Part shown: piece by piece, positions 1 to 12,600 of the stretch
Layout: each line of letters begins with the position of its first letter
Numbering within the stretch: the first letter of the stretch is position 1
The notes under the pieces: generated by a model
The model's input: only the letters and a program-made list of their open reading frames with translations
What the model was told of the DNA's origin: nothing
Databases searched by the model: none
Made by a program: the position numbers and the translations under genes
Origin: Trichoplusia ni
Taxonomy: Eukaryota > Arthropoda > Insecta > Lepidoptera > Noctuidae
Assembly: GCF_003590095.1 (NCBI RefSeq)
Contig: NC_039486.1
Span: forward strand, 6,508,336 to 6,572,335
Direction of reading: 5' to 3'
DNA length: 64,000 nucleotides

Positions 1-331
1 AGGTAGGTGAAAGGAAGTAAATAAAATGCAAGGAGGGGACGAAAGGGGTACGTCGATGATAGCCGCAGCCGGTTCCTATGGAAAGCTTTCAAGACGACTG
101 ATCTAAACCCTGTCTGGAGATTCCATAACGTTTATCGTTTTTAATCTAATCACCTAACGTGATGTGTTTTATAATGATGAAGACTGATAAGTAAAGTTTT
201 GAGAACTGCCGATCATCGATATTTTTAATCTAGTCATTGAAAGTAACAGAATATTTAAAGCATACAATATCGAATCTACGCAAAGCTGGTCCGTGCTAGG
301 AATGAAGGGTACACGAATGCGAGTTGTATAC
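1..331 (-). other. Dscam1 intron after the last visible exon 9 alternative
   Basis: No Ig-coding segment or exon with usable splice sites is seen here. On the transcript strand the outer part is C/T rich. The next constant exon must lie outside the window. In flies the base-pairing docking element for exon 9 is sought in this downstream intron; no convincing complement was identified by eye. Confidence 0.5.
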
Positions 332-616
332 CATGGACTTCTAGTGAGGCAGTATAGTTGGACATGCCAGCGGCATTGCGCGCGATACACGCATAGGAGC
401 CGCTGTGCGACCAACCCGCCGGGTCGATCAGAAGCAATGAAGCCCTCTGCGCAATTTTAGTTGCCGTAACTCCGGCTTTCTCCTTCAAAGGTTGTCCTTC
501 AAAGTACCACTGAATATCGAGAGGTTGATCGCCCTCCGAGACCAAACAAGTAACTTGACTGGCCTGCCCCGCAAACAGCGGAGTCTCGAACGAGAATGGA
601 ACTATGCGAGGCAGTA
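332..616 (-). CDS. Dscam1: Dscam1 exon 9.18 (Ig7 alternative)
   Basis: 285 nt. Acceptor TTTCCAG, donor GTATAC. Starts LPRIVPFSFE; core VTCLVSEGD, W, GSYACIARN. It lacks the N-Y-T glycosylation sequon before the second cysteine. It is the last exon 9 copy visible. Confidence 0.92.
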
Positions 617-3600
617 CTGGAAACAACCATAGTGATTTGAGTTAGATCAATAAGGATATTGTCGAGGCAGGCAATGTTAGCGACTAGTGAGAGTAAAAGA
701 GGGAAATGAATGGTGTCTGTGAACGAACAGCTCCTTTCAAGGTGCTATATTGTGATGTTAGTTCCCATATTAGAGATTCATTTGGCATCATAGCATAATC
801 AGGTATAAACGTGCCGTTGACGACGAGTGTCGCTGCATATTCGGCGCGGCCGGCCGCGTTCTGCACGATGCAAGTGTAGTTTCCCTGGTGGTTTGCGTTC
901 ACGGAGTTGATGGTGAGGAGCGAAGCGCGAGGGTTTAAAGGCATCGTCGTTATATCTCGTTGAAGGGTCGAATCTATGGTTTCGCTGCTGAACGTCCATG
1001 AGATTTCGAGAGGTAGATCTCCCTTGGTGGCGACACAATTCACTAAAGCTGTATCGCCTGGGTTGAATGGCACCTCACCGAAATTGAACGGCATTATCAA
1101 CGGTGGAACTAGGACAAAAAGTTATGAAAAAGTGAGAAGTGTAAAGGAAATGAAATTTGAGGTTAAAAGGACTGAAGCGTAAAAATAGTCACTTTTGGTT
1201 CGCACCCTTTACGACTAAATCAGTAGTATGGGAAACGGTGCCTGCTGCATTACTCGCAGTGCAATTGAATTGCCCTGCATGTGTCGCGTCCACAGATTCT
1301 ATGGTCAATACACTACTTCTTCGGTCGTTGTTACTAACGCGAACTCCAGAGATAGATTTAGCAGATCGATTATTGACCGTCCAGTCAATAATAACTGGCT
1401 GATCTCCATGTGTTACTATACACTGAAGAGCAAAATAATCTCCAAGAAAAGCCGGTTCGGGGCCGGCAGTGAAAGGTGCGATCTTGGGAGGAACTGAAAC
1501 AAAGTTTATCTAAATGACAAAATAATAATTTTCTACGATATGACACTAACCGTATACAATTAAGTCTGACGAATAGGTATTACGACCCGCACGATTCTCT
1601 CCGACACATGTGTATGAACCGGCGTGTTTTGCGTCCACAGATTCGATTATCATTAAACTACTTCTTTTCGAATTGTTTATAACGTAGTTATTATTTCTTT
1701 GAGAAATGGCTTGTCCGTTAAATTTCCAAGTTATAGTAAGCGGAAGGTCGCCAAAATTGATAGTGCATGCTGCCTGTAAATATTCTCCGACGTTTGCGGG
1801 TTTTTCGCCGAATGAGAATGGCAAAATGTTGGGAGGAACTGGAATGTCATTATATATTAGAGAAATAACCGAAAACTTTAACTATTACTGAATATAATAA
1901 GGACATAGAAAATAAAACTAATTTACCGAGCACCAGTTACGAGAAAATATTAAGCACCGTTTATAATCAAAGTAGACGTGTGGTAATCGACTCCTGCTTC
2001 GTTTTCAGCAACGCATGTATAGTTTCCAGCGTGGTTGTGTGCCACAGAAGCTATACTAAGAATAGCACTTTTTTCTCCTATTTGAAATACAGTTACTCCA
2101 GATCTGGGTTTAATGGGTTCATCGTCGAAAAGCCACTTTAACTTCAGTGGATGATCCCCCTCGATAACCGAGCAAGGGGTGGTTACTACTTGTCCAGAAT
2201 TCATTGCGACTTCGCCGAAAGAGAAAGGTTGGACCACAGGAGGAACTAAACAGAAAGCAAGCACATCCGAGGTATAACGTTTCAGTACCAATAACGTTGA
2301 GAAGAGCGGTGTGGCTGGCGGTGCCTGCCTTATTGACCGCCGTACACGTGTAGTTGCCACTATTGGGCCCCAGGGCGGTAGGTATATCAAGGACAGATAC
2401 GCGTTCGCTTAAAGTAGTAGTTTTTACGCCCATTCTGCGTGTGACAGGGTGCCCTTGGAAGCTCCAGGTAATGTTTAGAGGTGTATCGCCCTTTGAAACG
2501 TGACAGTCGAGATGTACGGATTCTCCCGCAAAGACGGCCTCGTCTAATTCGAAAGGTTTGATGTGGGGAACGACTGAATAAAGAAAATATTGAAACGTTA
2601 GTAATATGCGTACATAAGGCGCATGCTGTGACATCTAGCGGAAATACCCTTTACGTTGAGAGTAGTGGAATATCTATCTTCTCCAGCTCTGTTTCTTGCA
2701 ATGCAGGTATAATTTCCACTGTGTTCTCCCGTCACAGAAGCGATAGACAAGAAGGATGTCTGTTCCGCCATTTTCATAGTTTTGATTCCCTTATTGGTCG
2801 AAAGATCTTTGCCTTCGAAAGTCCAAGTGATAGACATCGGCCGGTCTCCTTTACTGGCGTGACATGTCATTTGCACAGATTCTCCATAATAGATGGATTC
2901 TTCAATCTCAAACGGTAGTATATGGGGAGGGACTAATAAAAGAAAAAGAGTGTTTTCTAAGTGTAAATCTAAACGTGCAAAATATACAGCTATACACATA
3001 TGAAACAGTTTTCTTACAGTAGCTATTGTACTATGGGAACACTTCCAATACCATGAATATTGACGAGGGCTGAGTGATATGCGCGCCCGGCCCGGTTACT
3101 GGCCGTGCAAGTGTAGTTGCCGCTGTGCTGGCCCATAGCAGTCGGAATGCTCAGGACTGACGCTTTTTCTCCTAACTTGGTGGTCGTAATGCCCATGTTA
3201 TTATGATAAGGAATTTCATGGCCTTCAAAGCTCCAAGATATTTGAAGAGGTCGATCACCTTTTGACACATGACAGGTGAGATGCACTGATTCACCGGCAA
3301 ATATAGATTCTTCAACTTCGAAGGGAATAATGTGCGGAACCACTTGAATGGAAAAAAATAAGGACTTACTAAGATGCCAAGAAAAACCATTTCGGTGTAA
3401 AGAAGGATATAAACTGGTTTCTAAAAATATCTATGATACACAGGTACATATCGTATAGAGGACGGTGCCTAACTTTTTCATTTGAATTTATATATGTTTA
3501 TTAAATTTAATTATATCTTAATTCTTTGAATTAGATCCCTAACAAAAATACTTCATCGGCTTAAGTGTAAACTAGTCCGTGTCAATTGTATGAAGAAAAA

Positions 3601-6600
3601 AAAGAAGGAATGAGAAAAGAAAAATAAAAAACAACGCGTACGTAGCTTTTAAATATGCTTTCAGAATTCATGCAGATTCTGTAAACAAAACTTGAAAGCT
3701 GCGGTTCGCTGTGATGAACTTAGAACAAAACTCGTATAATGATGAACAAATGAAACTGACCATGAACATTGAGAACAGTGGAATAGTTAGTGGAACCGGC
3801 TCTGTTAGTAGCTACGCAGGTGTAGTTGCCACTATGACTAGCGGTCGCCGCAGAGATCGATAGAAATGAAGTACGCGAAGTCATTTTATTCGTCATAATG
3901 TCTAGATGTGTTGTTATATTTTCGAACCCATGAAAATGCCACTTGATGTCGAGCGGTAAGTCACCCTTGGAAACATGACAATTGAGCTGAACCGGTTCCC
4001 CAGCAAACACCGACTCATCCGCTTCGAAGGGTACGATGTATGGCAGTACTGTTAATCCAGAAGGCCAAAATTATTGCAGAGTCAAGCGTGCAGCGTGCGA
4101 GAGGCTAGGGCGGCTAACGGGTTTGGGAAATACCATGAACATTAACTGTGGTCGAATGTACGGCCAAGCCAGCTCGGTTGGCGGCGTGGCATGAATATTC
4201 GCCGCTGTGGCTTGCTTGCGAATTAGATATCGTCAGTAACGACGTCCGTTCACCGATCTTCATCGTCGCAATTCCTTGATGTGAGGATAATTCCTCGCCG
4301 TGAAAACTCCAATTGATTTTTATAGGAGCATCACCTTTCGATACATGACACGTCAATTGTATAGACTCCCCGGCAAAAACAGGCTCTTCGGCCATAAACG
4401 GAACGATGTGCGGAGGAACTGGTGAGGGCAAAACAAATAAATAAAAATAAACAAAACGATGATAACACACATAAGTAACCAGTGTACCCTGAACGTTTAA
4501 CGTAGCTGTGTGGTTGGTGCTGGCTACAATATTAGAAGCTGTGCAAGTGTAATTTCCCGAGTGTTTTTCCGTTGCAGCTGGGATGGCCAAAATTAAACTT
4601 CGGGCTCCTACTTTCGTTATTATGACTGCGTCGGTCTTTTTTAATGGTTTGTCTTGAAACGACCAATTTAAATCCAGTGGCATGTCGCCTTTCGGAATAT
4701 GACACATAATTTGTATGCTTTCACCGTAAAATACGGCCTCATCGAACTCGAAAGGGGATATAATTGGTGCCACTGAAAAGATAGGCAGGTCTAGGTAGTT
4801 GGTAATAGTTTTGTGATACTGTATATAACTAAAACATTTTTACAGGATTGGTGTAAGAGAGTACAGAACGCTAAAGCAAAGACAATTCACCGAGACCATA
4901 TACCCTTGACATTGAGCGTGGCGTGATGGCTAGCACTGGCGACTAGATTAGAGGCAGTGCACGTGTAATTGCCAGAGTGTTTAGCCGTCACCGCAGGGAT
5001 AATGAGAACTGATCCCCTATCTCCCACGTTCATGATGTTTAATCCGGCTAGTGAACTCACATCTGCGCCGCTAAAAGTCCACTTGAAATTTAAGGGCTTA
5101 TCACCCTTTGGCGCATTGCACATAACTTGTACACCCTCTCCGTAAAAAACAGATTCGTCGAATTCGAAATGACTTATTACTGGTGCCACTGAAATGTTGT
5201 ATTTACTAAAGATTATAAAATTTCAATTTGCCTTATTTGCTTTGCGTATATTTAAGTCAAGACAAGAGACAATTTTTTTTATGGCCCGCCAAAGTTACAA
5301 TAGGAATAAAGTAAAATAAAAACTGAACACACATTAACTACCAGGCAGATAGGCAGTAATTTAAGATACCATTGACAAATAATTCTGCGGTGTAATTCAT
5401 GGAGCCTGCCTCATTTTTTACCACGCACGTATAATTTCCTTGGTTTTGGTGGCTAACGGAATCGATGTTAAGTTGACTCGTACGCTTAGTATTCACAAAA
5501 TTGATTCCAATATCTCCAGCTTTCACAGGTTTTCCATTGAAATACCATTCTATTTTCAAAGGTAAATCACCTTTACCAACCGCACAAGTAACCAAAACCA
5601 TTTCTTGAGCATTTACTGGCCCTTCTCCGAATTCGAAATGTTTAATCTGTGGAGGGACTACAGAGGAATAAGGGAATTATTTTCTAGCGAAACAAACTAA
5701 TGAGATGATTATATTGTATTAGTAATTCATTTGAGGTTTTAAGATTTTTTCCCGGTTTTAACTGAAAAAATGAAACATTTTATTTTTACCCGACTACATA
5801 AAAATTGCTATTGAGATCGTAAAAATCCTTACCCTTGTTCTTATAAGAACAATTGTTTACAGGTTATGCCTTTTTGCTATAATCGTTTTATGCCACACAC
5901 TTCAATATATGTACTAAGTACGCAAATTTCTGAAAAAAAAATTATCCCGCACCGATGTGAATTGTTATTTTCATGTTTGGTAAGCAAATATTAGCTTTTT
6001 AGGAACAGGTTTGTGTTTAGGAGCAAAATAAAATAGAGTTATAAGTATACAAATAAACAAACAATGTATAAATACCGTGCGAACAAAAACTAAGCAAATT
6101 TTGTGAGTGTTAACAACGGTACCGTTCACGCTGAGCACCGCGCTGTGACTACTGATGCCGGCTTCGTTTTCGGCTATACACGTGTAATTGCCAATATGTT
6201 CGTGTTGGACGTTTTCTATGCTCAAAACAGATATTCTTTTTCCATTTCTGTTTATCAGCACACCATTACCCGAATTAAGGGTTTGGTTGTTTAGCTGCCA
6301 GTGAATTTTTAAGGGCAAATCCCCTTTGCCGACGGTACAAGTAAGAGATACTGTATCACCTGCGTTTAATATGTCTTCTCCGAAATCAAATGGCGTAACC
6401 TGCGGCACAACTATAGAATAGTATATTGTTATTATTTAAAAATAATAATTATTGAGTGTTGTAAGATGATTTTTGTATTTTGATACGGTACTGTACTACA
6501 TTGCTCGGTTCACGACTTGACAAACATTTTATGATGACGGTTGTTCCCTATGACTGTATTGACGCTTTGATTTTTTGGTAAATTTCTAGGATTTCTGTGG

Positions 6601-9600
6601 GAATTTAGGACTAGGATAAATTGAAAAAATAAAGCAACTAATTAGTATGATGCATGTAACCAGAATCGTGTTTATCGGGGTATATACCATTAACAGCCAG
6701 CTCAGTCGAGTAATTAGCGTGACCGGCTCTGTTGGCAGCGGAACAAGTGTACACTCCTGTGTGTATGGAAGCTACAGAATCTATGGACAGACTGCTCGAC
6801 TTATGACCGATCCTAGTGACAGTAATTCCCTGAATATCACTAGTTGGTTTTCCATTTAACTGCCACGTGATATTGACTGGTGTGTCACCCTTTGTCACCA
6901 TACATTGGACGCCGACGGTGTCTCCTGCGTTAGCTGGCTCGTCTCCAAAGGTGATGGGATGGATTTGGGGTAAAACTGTTTTGGGAAACTACTGTTCAGT
7001 CAAGAATAAACGCATACAAAAAAATCATAATGATATTATGAAACTACATATAAGTGAAAAGATGAAGAACCGTTAACTTCCAGCGTGGCACTGTGATTGA
7101 CTTGACCAGCTAAGTTTTCAACGTAGCAAACATACACCCCTCTGTGGGTTCCATTGACGGAATCAATATTGAGTATGGACATTTTTCGACCCATGCCGCC
7201 AATGGCTATTCCGATGTTATTGTTCTTAGCAATTGTTTTTCCATTAAGACTCCAGGAGAAATTCGCCGGCAGATCACCCTTATTCATAACGCATTGAACC
7301 GACACGGTATCACCAGCATTGGAGGGTTCATCGCCGAATTCAAAGGGTGAGATTTGGGGAGGAACTGTGATTTTAAAAAGCCATTAAAATAAATGTTAAA
7401 TTAATAATGAATAAAGCGGACCGTTAACGCTAAGTATTGTGGTGTGGTTGGTAACGCCGGCTTCGTTTTTGATTTCGCAAGTATAAGAGCCTCGATGAAC
7501 TGAGCTTACGGGTTCTATGTTTAATATCGACGTTTTCTTGCTGATGTTTGTGAGTACAATGCCGAGCGTGTTGCGTGCTTTAATTTCTTCTCCGTTAAAT
7601 CGCCAAATGAATTTGACCGGCAAATCACCCTTGCTCATTACACACGACACAGATGCAGTTTCTCCTTCATTCAGGATTTCTTCTCCAAATTCGAACGGCG
7701 TGATTTGTGGTGGGACTATTATCAGATCATTTGTTTATAAGTGGGTTAGGATGTAGGGATAATGCACACTACATAATCGAAAAAAAGCAAGCTGAACGTT
7801 ATTAGGATGAGTACCGTTGACTTCGAGAACAGCGCTATGATTAGCTGAGCCAGCCATGTTCGTCGCCACACAGAGGTATGTGCCCCTGTGTATACCACTT
7901 ACAGAGTCTATGTTTAGGATCGAGGTCTTTTTGTTGATAACGGTTAATACAATTCCCATGTCGTTGTTTTTCGGTATTACTTGTCCATTAAGAACCCAGG
8001 ATATGTTTAGAGGTTGATCGCCTTTGCTTAATGCGCATGATATGGAGGCCATGTCTCCTGCATTAGCTGGCTCGTCGCCAAACTCGAATGGTAATATTTG
8101 TGGGGGCACTGTATGGAAATGACATTTTAAACTAAGCACTAGTGCAGGGACGTGTGTGGCAAACGATGTAGCTTTGGCGGGCATAAACATCTCGGTCTAT
8201 ATTATTTATCAATACAAAAATTCGTTATTAAATCATTTTCACATTACGTCATATCCCTGGAAAAAATATGATTAGAACACAAGTATGAAATTATAATACC
8301 AGAATATGAAGTTGATATAACTTTATTTTAAACTTCAAATGAAGTTCTAAAAATTTTACAAATTTAAATATGCTACATTGATATACAACTTTATATCATG
8401 GTATTACTACGAGAAATTAGAGTTCCTTTTGAAAGAGATATGTTTTAAATTTTATTAAATGTATTTTTACTGAGAGACAACTTACTGACAAAATTGGAAC
8501 TCAGTCACAACCGTTTAATGGCTTTAAAGGCACACAATAAGAATGAAGATTATTTTTTTATAAAACAATGTAATGTAGGATTATCGTGAATCTGCTTTTG
8601 ATATATTCATTGAAAACTCTTGACTTCTAAAATTTGCCTAGTAAACGGTTGATTTCTCTGAAGTCAGAAAAAAAATAATCAATTTTGTGAATGCAATAAT
8701 TATATTAATATAGTTTTACTTGTCTAGTAAAAGTAATATTATTTTATTCAGCAATATTTAAGTAAATTCAAAATATGATATAAACATTGCATTAACAAAA
8801 TCAGAATGTTTTGTCGATGTGCCTTTGAGATGATATTCTATGTATTAAATTTAAGCTTTTGAATGATTTTTCATTTTTAGTCATTAGATCGTAGCTTGCA
8901 TAGCCTGCATTTGTTATTCTAAGCTTTTTTTTTAATTAGCACACAAAACATTTAATATTAAGCGTATTGTTATGGAACAAATATTATTTTTTACAATAAA
9001 TGATAAAGGAATATTTTTGCATAATGTTTTGTAGAATTAAATTCAAATAGTTTTTAGGCTATACGCTATTCAAAATAACATCTCAATGGCACTTTCTTTC
9101 TATAACATCAGACAAGAGCATTCAAGTGAGTTTGTTTAACTTCCTTTTAATGATTTCAGACTTCAGCTTAAAATGTACACTAACTCAATTACAATAGAGT
9201 ACTTTTTTAATTCTGACTGAATATCACATCTTTGTCCAACGTTACGGAATCTAATTTTCCTGTTTATATCTAGTTTCGTGAACTTACCCATGACTTGTAC
9301 TTCTAGAGTTCCCTTAGCAGTGTAGCTCTGAGAGTTCTTGGCCACGCAGGTGTAGGTCGCTTCGTCGCTCATGCGCTCAACGTTCTCAATGACGAGGGTG
9401 CCGTTGGGGAATACTTTCTGTTTGCGGTTGATGGGGAGTACTCTGAAAAGGGACAATGAACACGTATGAGGATTTATAATGTTAGTTTTATTTAGGTCGG
9501 TTTACATTAAAATATGTATTTTATTTTATTTAAGAACTTAATATATGTTATTTAAGTATTTAATGTATCCCTTAGTTTATTTTACGCCAAAGTATCGTAC

Positions 9601-12600
9601 ACCAGGTATATTTTGTGACATATGACGGTTATAATTCCAGCCTGTGAATGTCAGCCAAAATAGGCAACCCTTATGAGCCGTGCCCCGCAGATGGACGAGT
9701 TGCCATATAAAGAATTATTATTTATTGACCAAAATGCAATATTAACCTGTTATCACGTTCCCAAACAATTGAGTCAATAGGGTAGCCAGCAACGGGGCAG
9801 TGGACGATGAGGGTGTCTCCGGCGACGACGGGGCGTTTCTTCATGGGGCGCACGTAGGGCAAGCCGTAGACGTTGACGCGAGCCGAGTGAGATGCGCTGC
9901 CGACCTGGAAACCATAATGTATTTTGAAATAAGGCTTCTATGTTCTAAGTTTTTATGTTTTTTTTTAGTCATCGTCGTAGATTTTTGTCAGCTTTTCTCA
10001 AGCTGCAAAATGCTTCTAATCACCTTTACAGGGATAGGGGTTCTAAATAAATCGTTATAGACATAAATTTATAATAGGGTATCTAAGGTGCTAAACTACC
10101 TTGCTAGATGCGATGCACGTGTACAATCCACCATCGTTAGTATGCACGGAAGAAATGTTCAAGTGAGATTCAACGTTGCCATCAGCAGTTACAAATTGCC
10201 CGATCTGGAGACGTTCGCCGCTGTTCAGTTTGTCACCGTCCAAGAGCCAAGCAATGTCGGGAGTGGGGTTGCCAGATGCGACGCATTTCAGACGGAGAGA
10301 GGGGCCGGAGCGGAAGGTCTGTTCGCCGAAGCTGTGACGGATCAGTGGTGGTTCGACTGGAATCAGAAGTATTATTAAGTGCATTTTTATGTGTATGTCA
10401 AAGAAATCCAGTTGTGTAATTTTTTTTATAGATTGATGAATGATGCTTACATCGTCCGCCGAGTTTAAGTTCCGCGCTAGCTCCTGCACTTTCTTGATCG
10501 TTCCTAATGAAGCACTGGTACATACCCTTGTCTTCCTTCTTTACCGATTCAATCCTATTTAAAACAAGACAGTAGAATTAATAATGGGAGTTTTACGCTA
10601 GGACATTTTTGCCCAAACATATGATGTTTCATGTTTTCACCTCAAAGTAGCGTCGTGATGTTTCATATCCTTGCCATCCTTAAGCCAGGTAATAGTCTTG
10701 ACAGGGTTGCCTTCATATCTGCAGGTAAATACGGCGGGTCTTCCAAAATCAACAGTTTGAGTGGCTGGTTCGACAGTAGCCTTCAGTGGCGCAGTCACAG
10801 TTAGTACAGTTTCAACAGATTCGCCTGAACAAAAAAAGACAATTAGTAATTTGGAATGATAGTTTCAAAGTTTTACTTTTCTTTAAGTATAATACTGACC
10901 TCCGACAGAGTTGTTCACAACGCACAAGTACTTTCCAGAATCTTCAACTTTAGCCTCTTTAATAATCAAAGTTCCAGACACTTGTTTCACTCGGTCATCA
11001 AGAGTAACGGGTTGCTTCCTAGTCGTGCCTTCAATAAACTTGTACCATCTGAAACAAAAGAGAATAAGTTCAGACGACTTGCATTTTTCTGTTATTAGGC
11101 AGGGAATCTGTCGTTAGCTCTGTACACCAAAGCATTAAAAAAATGTTATTTAAGACATGATTTACTGTATAAGACCGAGTTATTTTATAAAGCTGTTATT
11201 CGCTAAATTAAGGGTATTAAAGTTCCTACTAGAGCCAACCCACCTGAACTCAGGGACTGGAAAACCTTGACTTAGACATAAAACAGTGCCCGTTTCTCCG
11301 ACTTTCAACTCAGATTCTTGTAAACGACCACTAGACAGCTTGGGAGGAATACTGTTTGTTGGTTCTTAAAGAAGAAACAATGCCATCTAAACGATCACTT
11401 ATATTTAGGTAAGTGTATAAACCAATTGTGAAGAATTTTAGCCCATCTTAATAAAGATAAAAAGTGAAATTCACGAAGATTAAACATAAAAAGCTAGCCG
11501 TTGGGACAGAGTAATAAGCTACCGCGAAAACCACGATTTGATTTTGCTACAAAAATAAGTAAAGTGCAGTTTTGTCTCACAAAAAGCACAAAGTAAAGAT
11601 TAAAGCGTTTGAACGAAAGCAAGAACACCCTGACACTTACCAACAGGTGTCTACGCCGCTCAATCGTTACTTTGGCTGGGGACCGTAATAGGGGCGCGCG
11701 GCCGGCCGCGATTCATCACGCCTTCATGTCACGTGTGGGCGGTGCGGCCGCCGCAACAGACTGCAATAACAACGGGTATCAGTACATTGGATGATAGGTA
11801 TGGTATGACTACGTGAAAAATGAATGCGTGAGACGCCGGCGGCCGGCCTGTACCCAATAAAAGCCATACCTCGTTAGAGGGGCTGGGAAAGCTTGAACTT
11901 CACAAAGGAGCGCGAGGCTTTCATCTTCTCGACCTATATGTCGATTGAGCCCATCGCCCGTCACCTTTGGCCCCGTTCTACCGGTTGGTTCTGGAATGCA
12001 AAACCGTCCTTGTATTGCGCCTACTCACCTAAACACGGGCGCCGGGTAAGCGGCAACTTGACATGTTAAGTACGCCACGTCCTTTTGAGCCACGGTGAAC
12101 ACTTCCCACCCCTCAAAATGTTTAGTAGAATCCTTTCGTGGCGGAATTTTATTTGTTGGTTCTGTAATTACAGAGACGACTTTGCAAACCCAATAGTAAA
12201 AGGAATTATAGATGTCGTTATTACTTAAGTTTTCGACTAAGTCGGAACTTACGTTACGAGGATACCCCGAAAGATAAATAATTCGTATGATGGACCATTG
12301 TAATGATTGAAATATTGATCGTTTCCAAAATGTAACATCTTTTTGAATTATGACATAAAATAACGCACCTTGATATTGGCACAGGAAATCCTTGCGCTGG
12401 GCATAGAAGTGCTAATGGAGTGTGTTGGGGGTAATATACAGCAGCTTTTTGAGTTGTTGTAATACTTGGTGCTGCGCTGGCGATCGGCTCTACGTACAAA
12501 TTTAAAACATGTATTTTGCCTAATCTTTATTCGATTGATACTTGAAAAATCGATATCATCACTTTGAACGTCAAGGTCAGTAGTATAATAACGTAACGAT

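Larger units (their letters stand above)
332..8108 (-). other. Dscam1: Dscam1 exon 9 cluster: 18 alternative Ig7 exons
   Basis: Eighteen homologous exons of 285-294 nt lie in one direction, each flanked by an AG acceptor and a donor. All begin with the last two bases of a codon and end with the first base of the next, matching the exon at 9288-9442 upstream. Each encodes a complete Ig domain beginning near PP-I-PF and ending LxVxG, with one early cysteine, a tryptophan and a late cysteine. Blocks of similar neighbours are visible: alternatives 9.7 to 9.13 share CH-SKGD-like cores, and 9.1 to 9.6 share another pattern, as expected from tandem duplication. Donors are mostly weak (GTAC, GTAT, GTCC), a common trait of regulated exons. 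Numbering here is transcription order within the window; more copies could exist to the left. Confidence 0.95.

Noticed and set aside
805..815. GT four bases past the expected donor of exon 9.17
   Set aside because: Using it would change the exon phase and break the frame with the constant exon shared by all alternatives.
3345..3760. Possible decayed exon 9 copies in the long gaps (also 5,660-6,120)
   Set aside because: Neither gap shows the SKGD, W or YTC landmarks in any frame, unlike the clear exon 4 relic.
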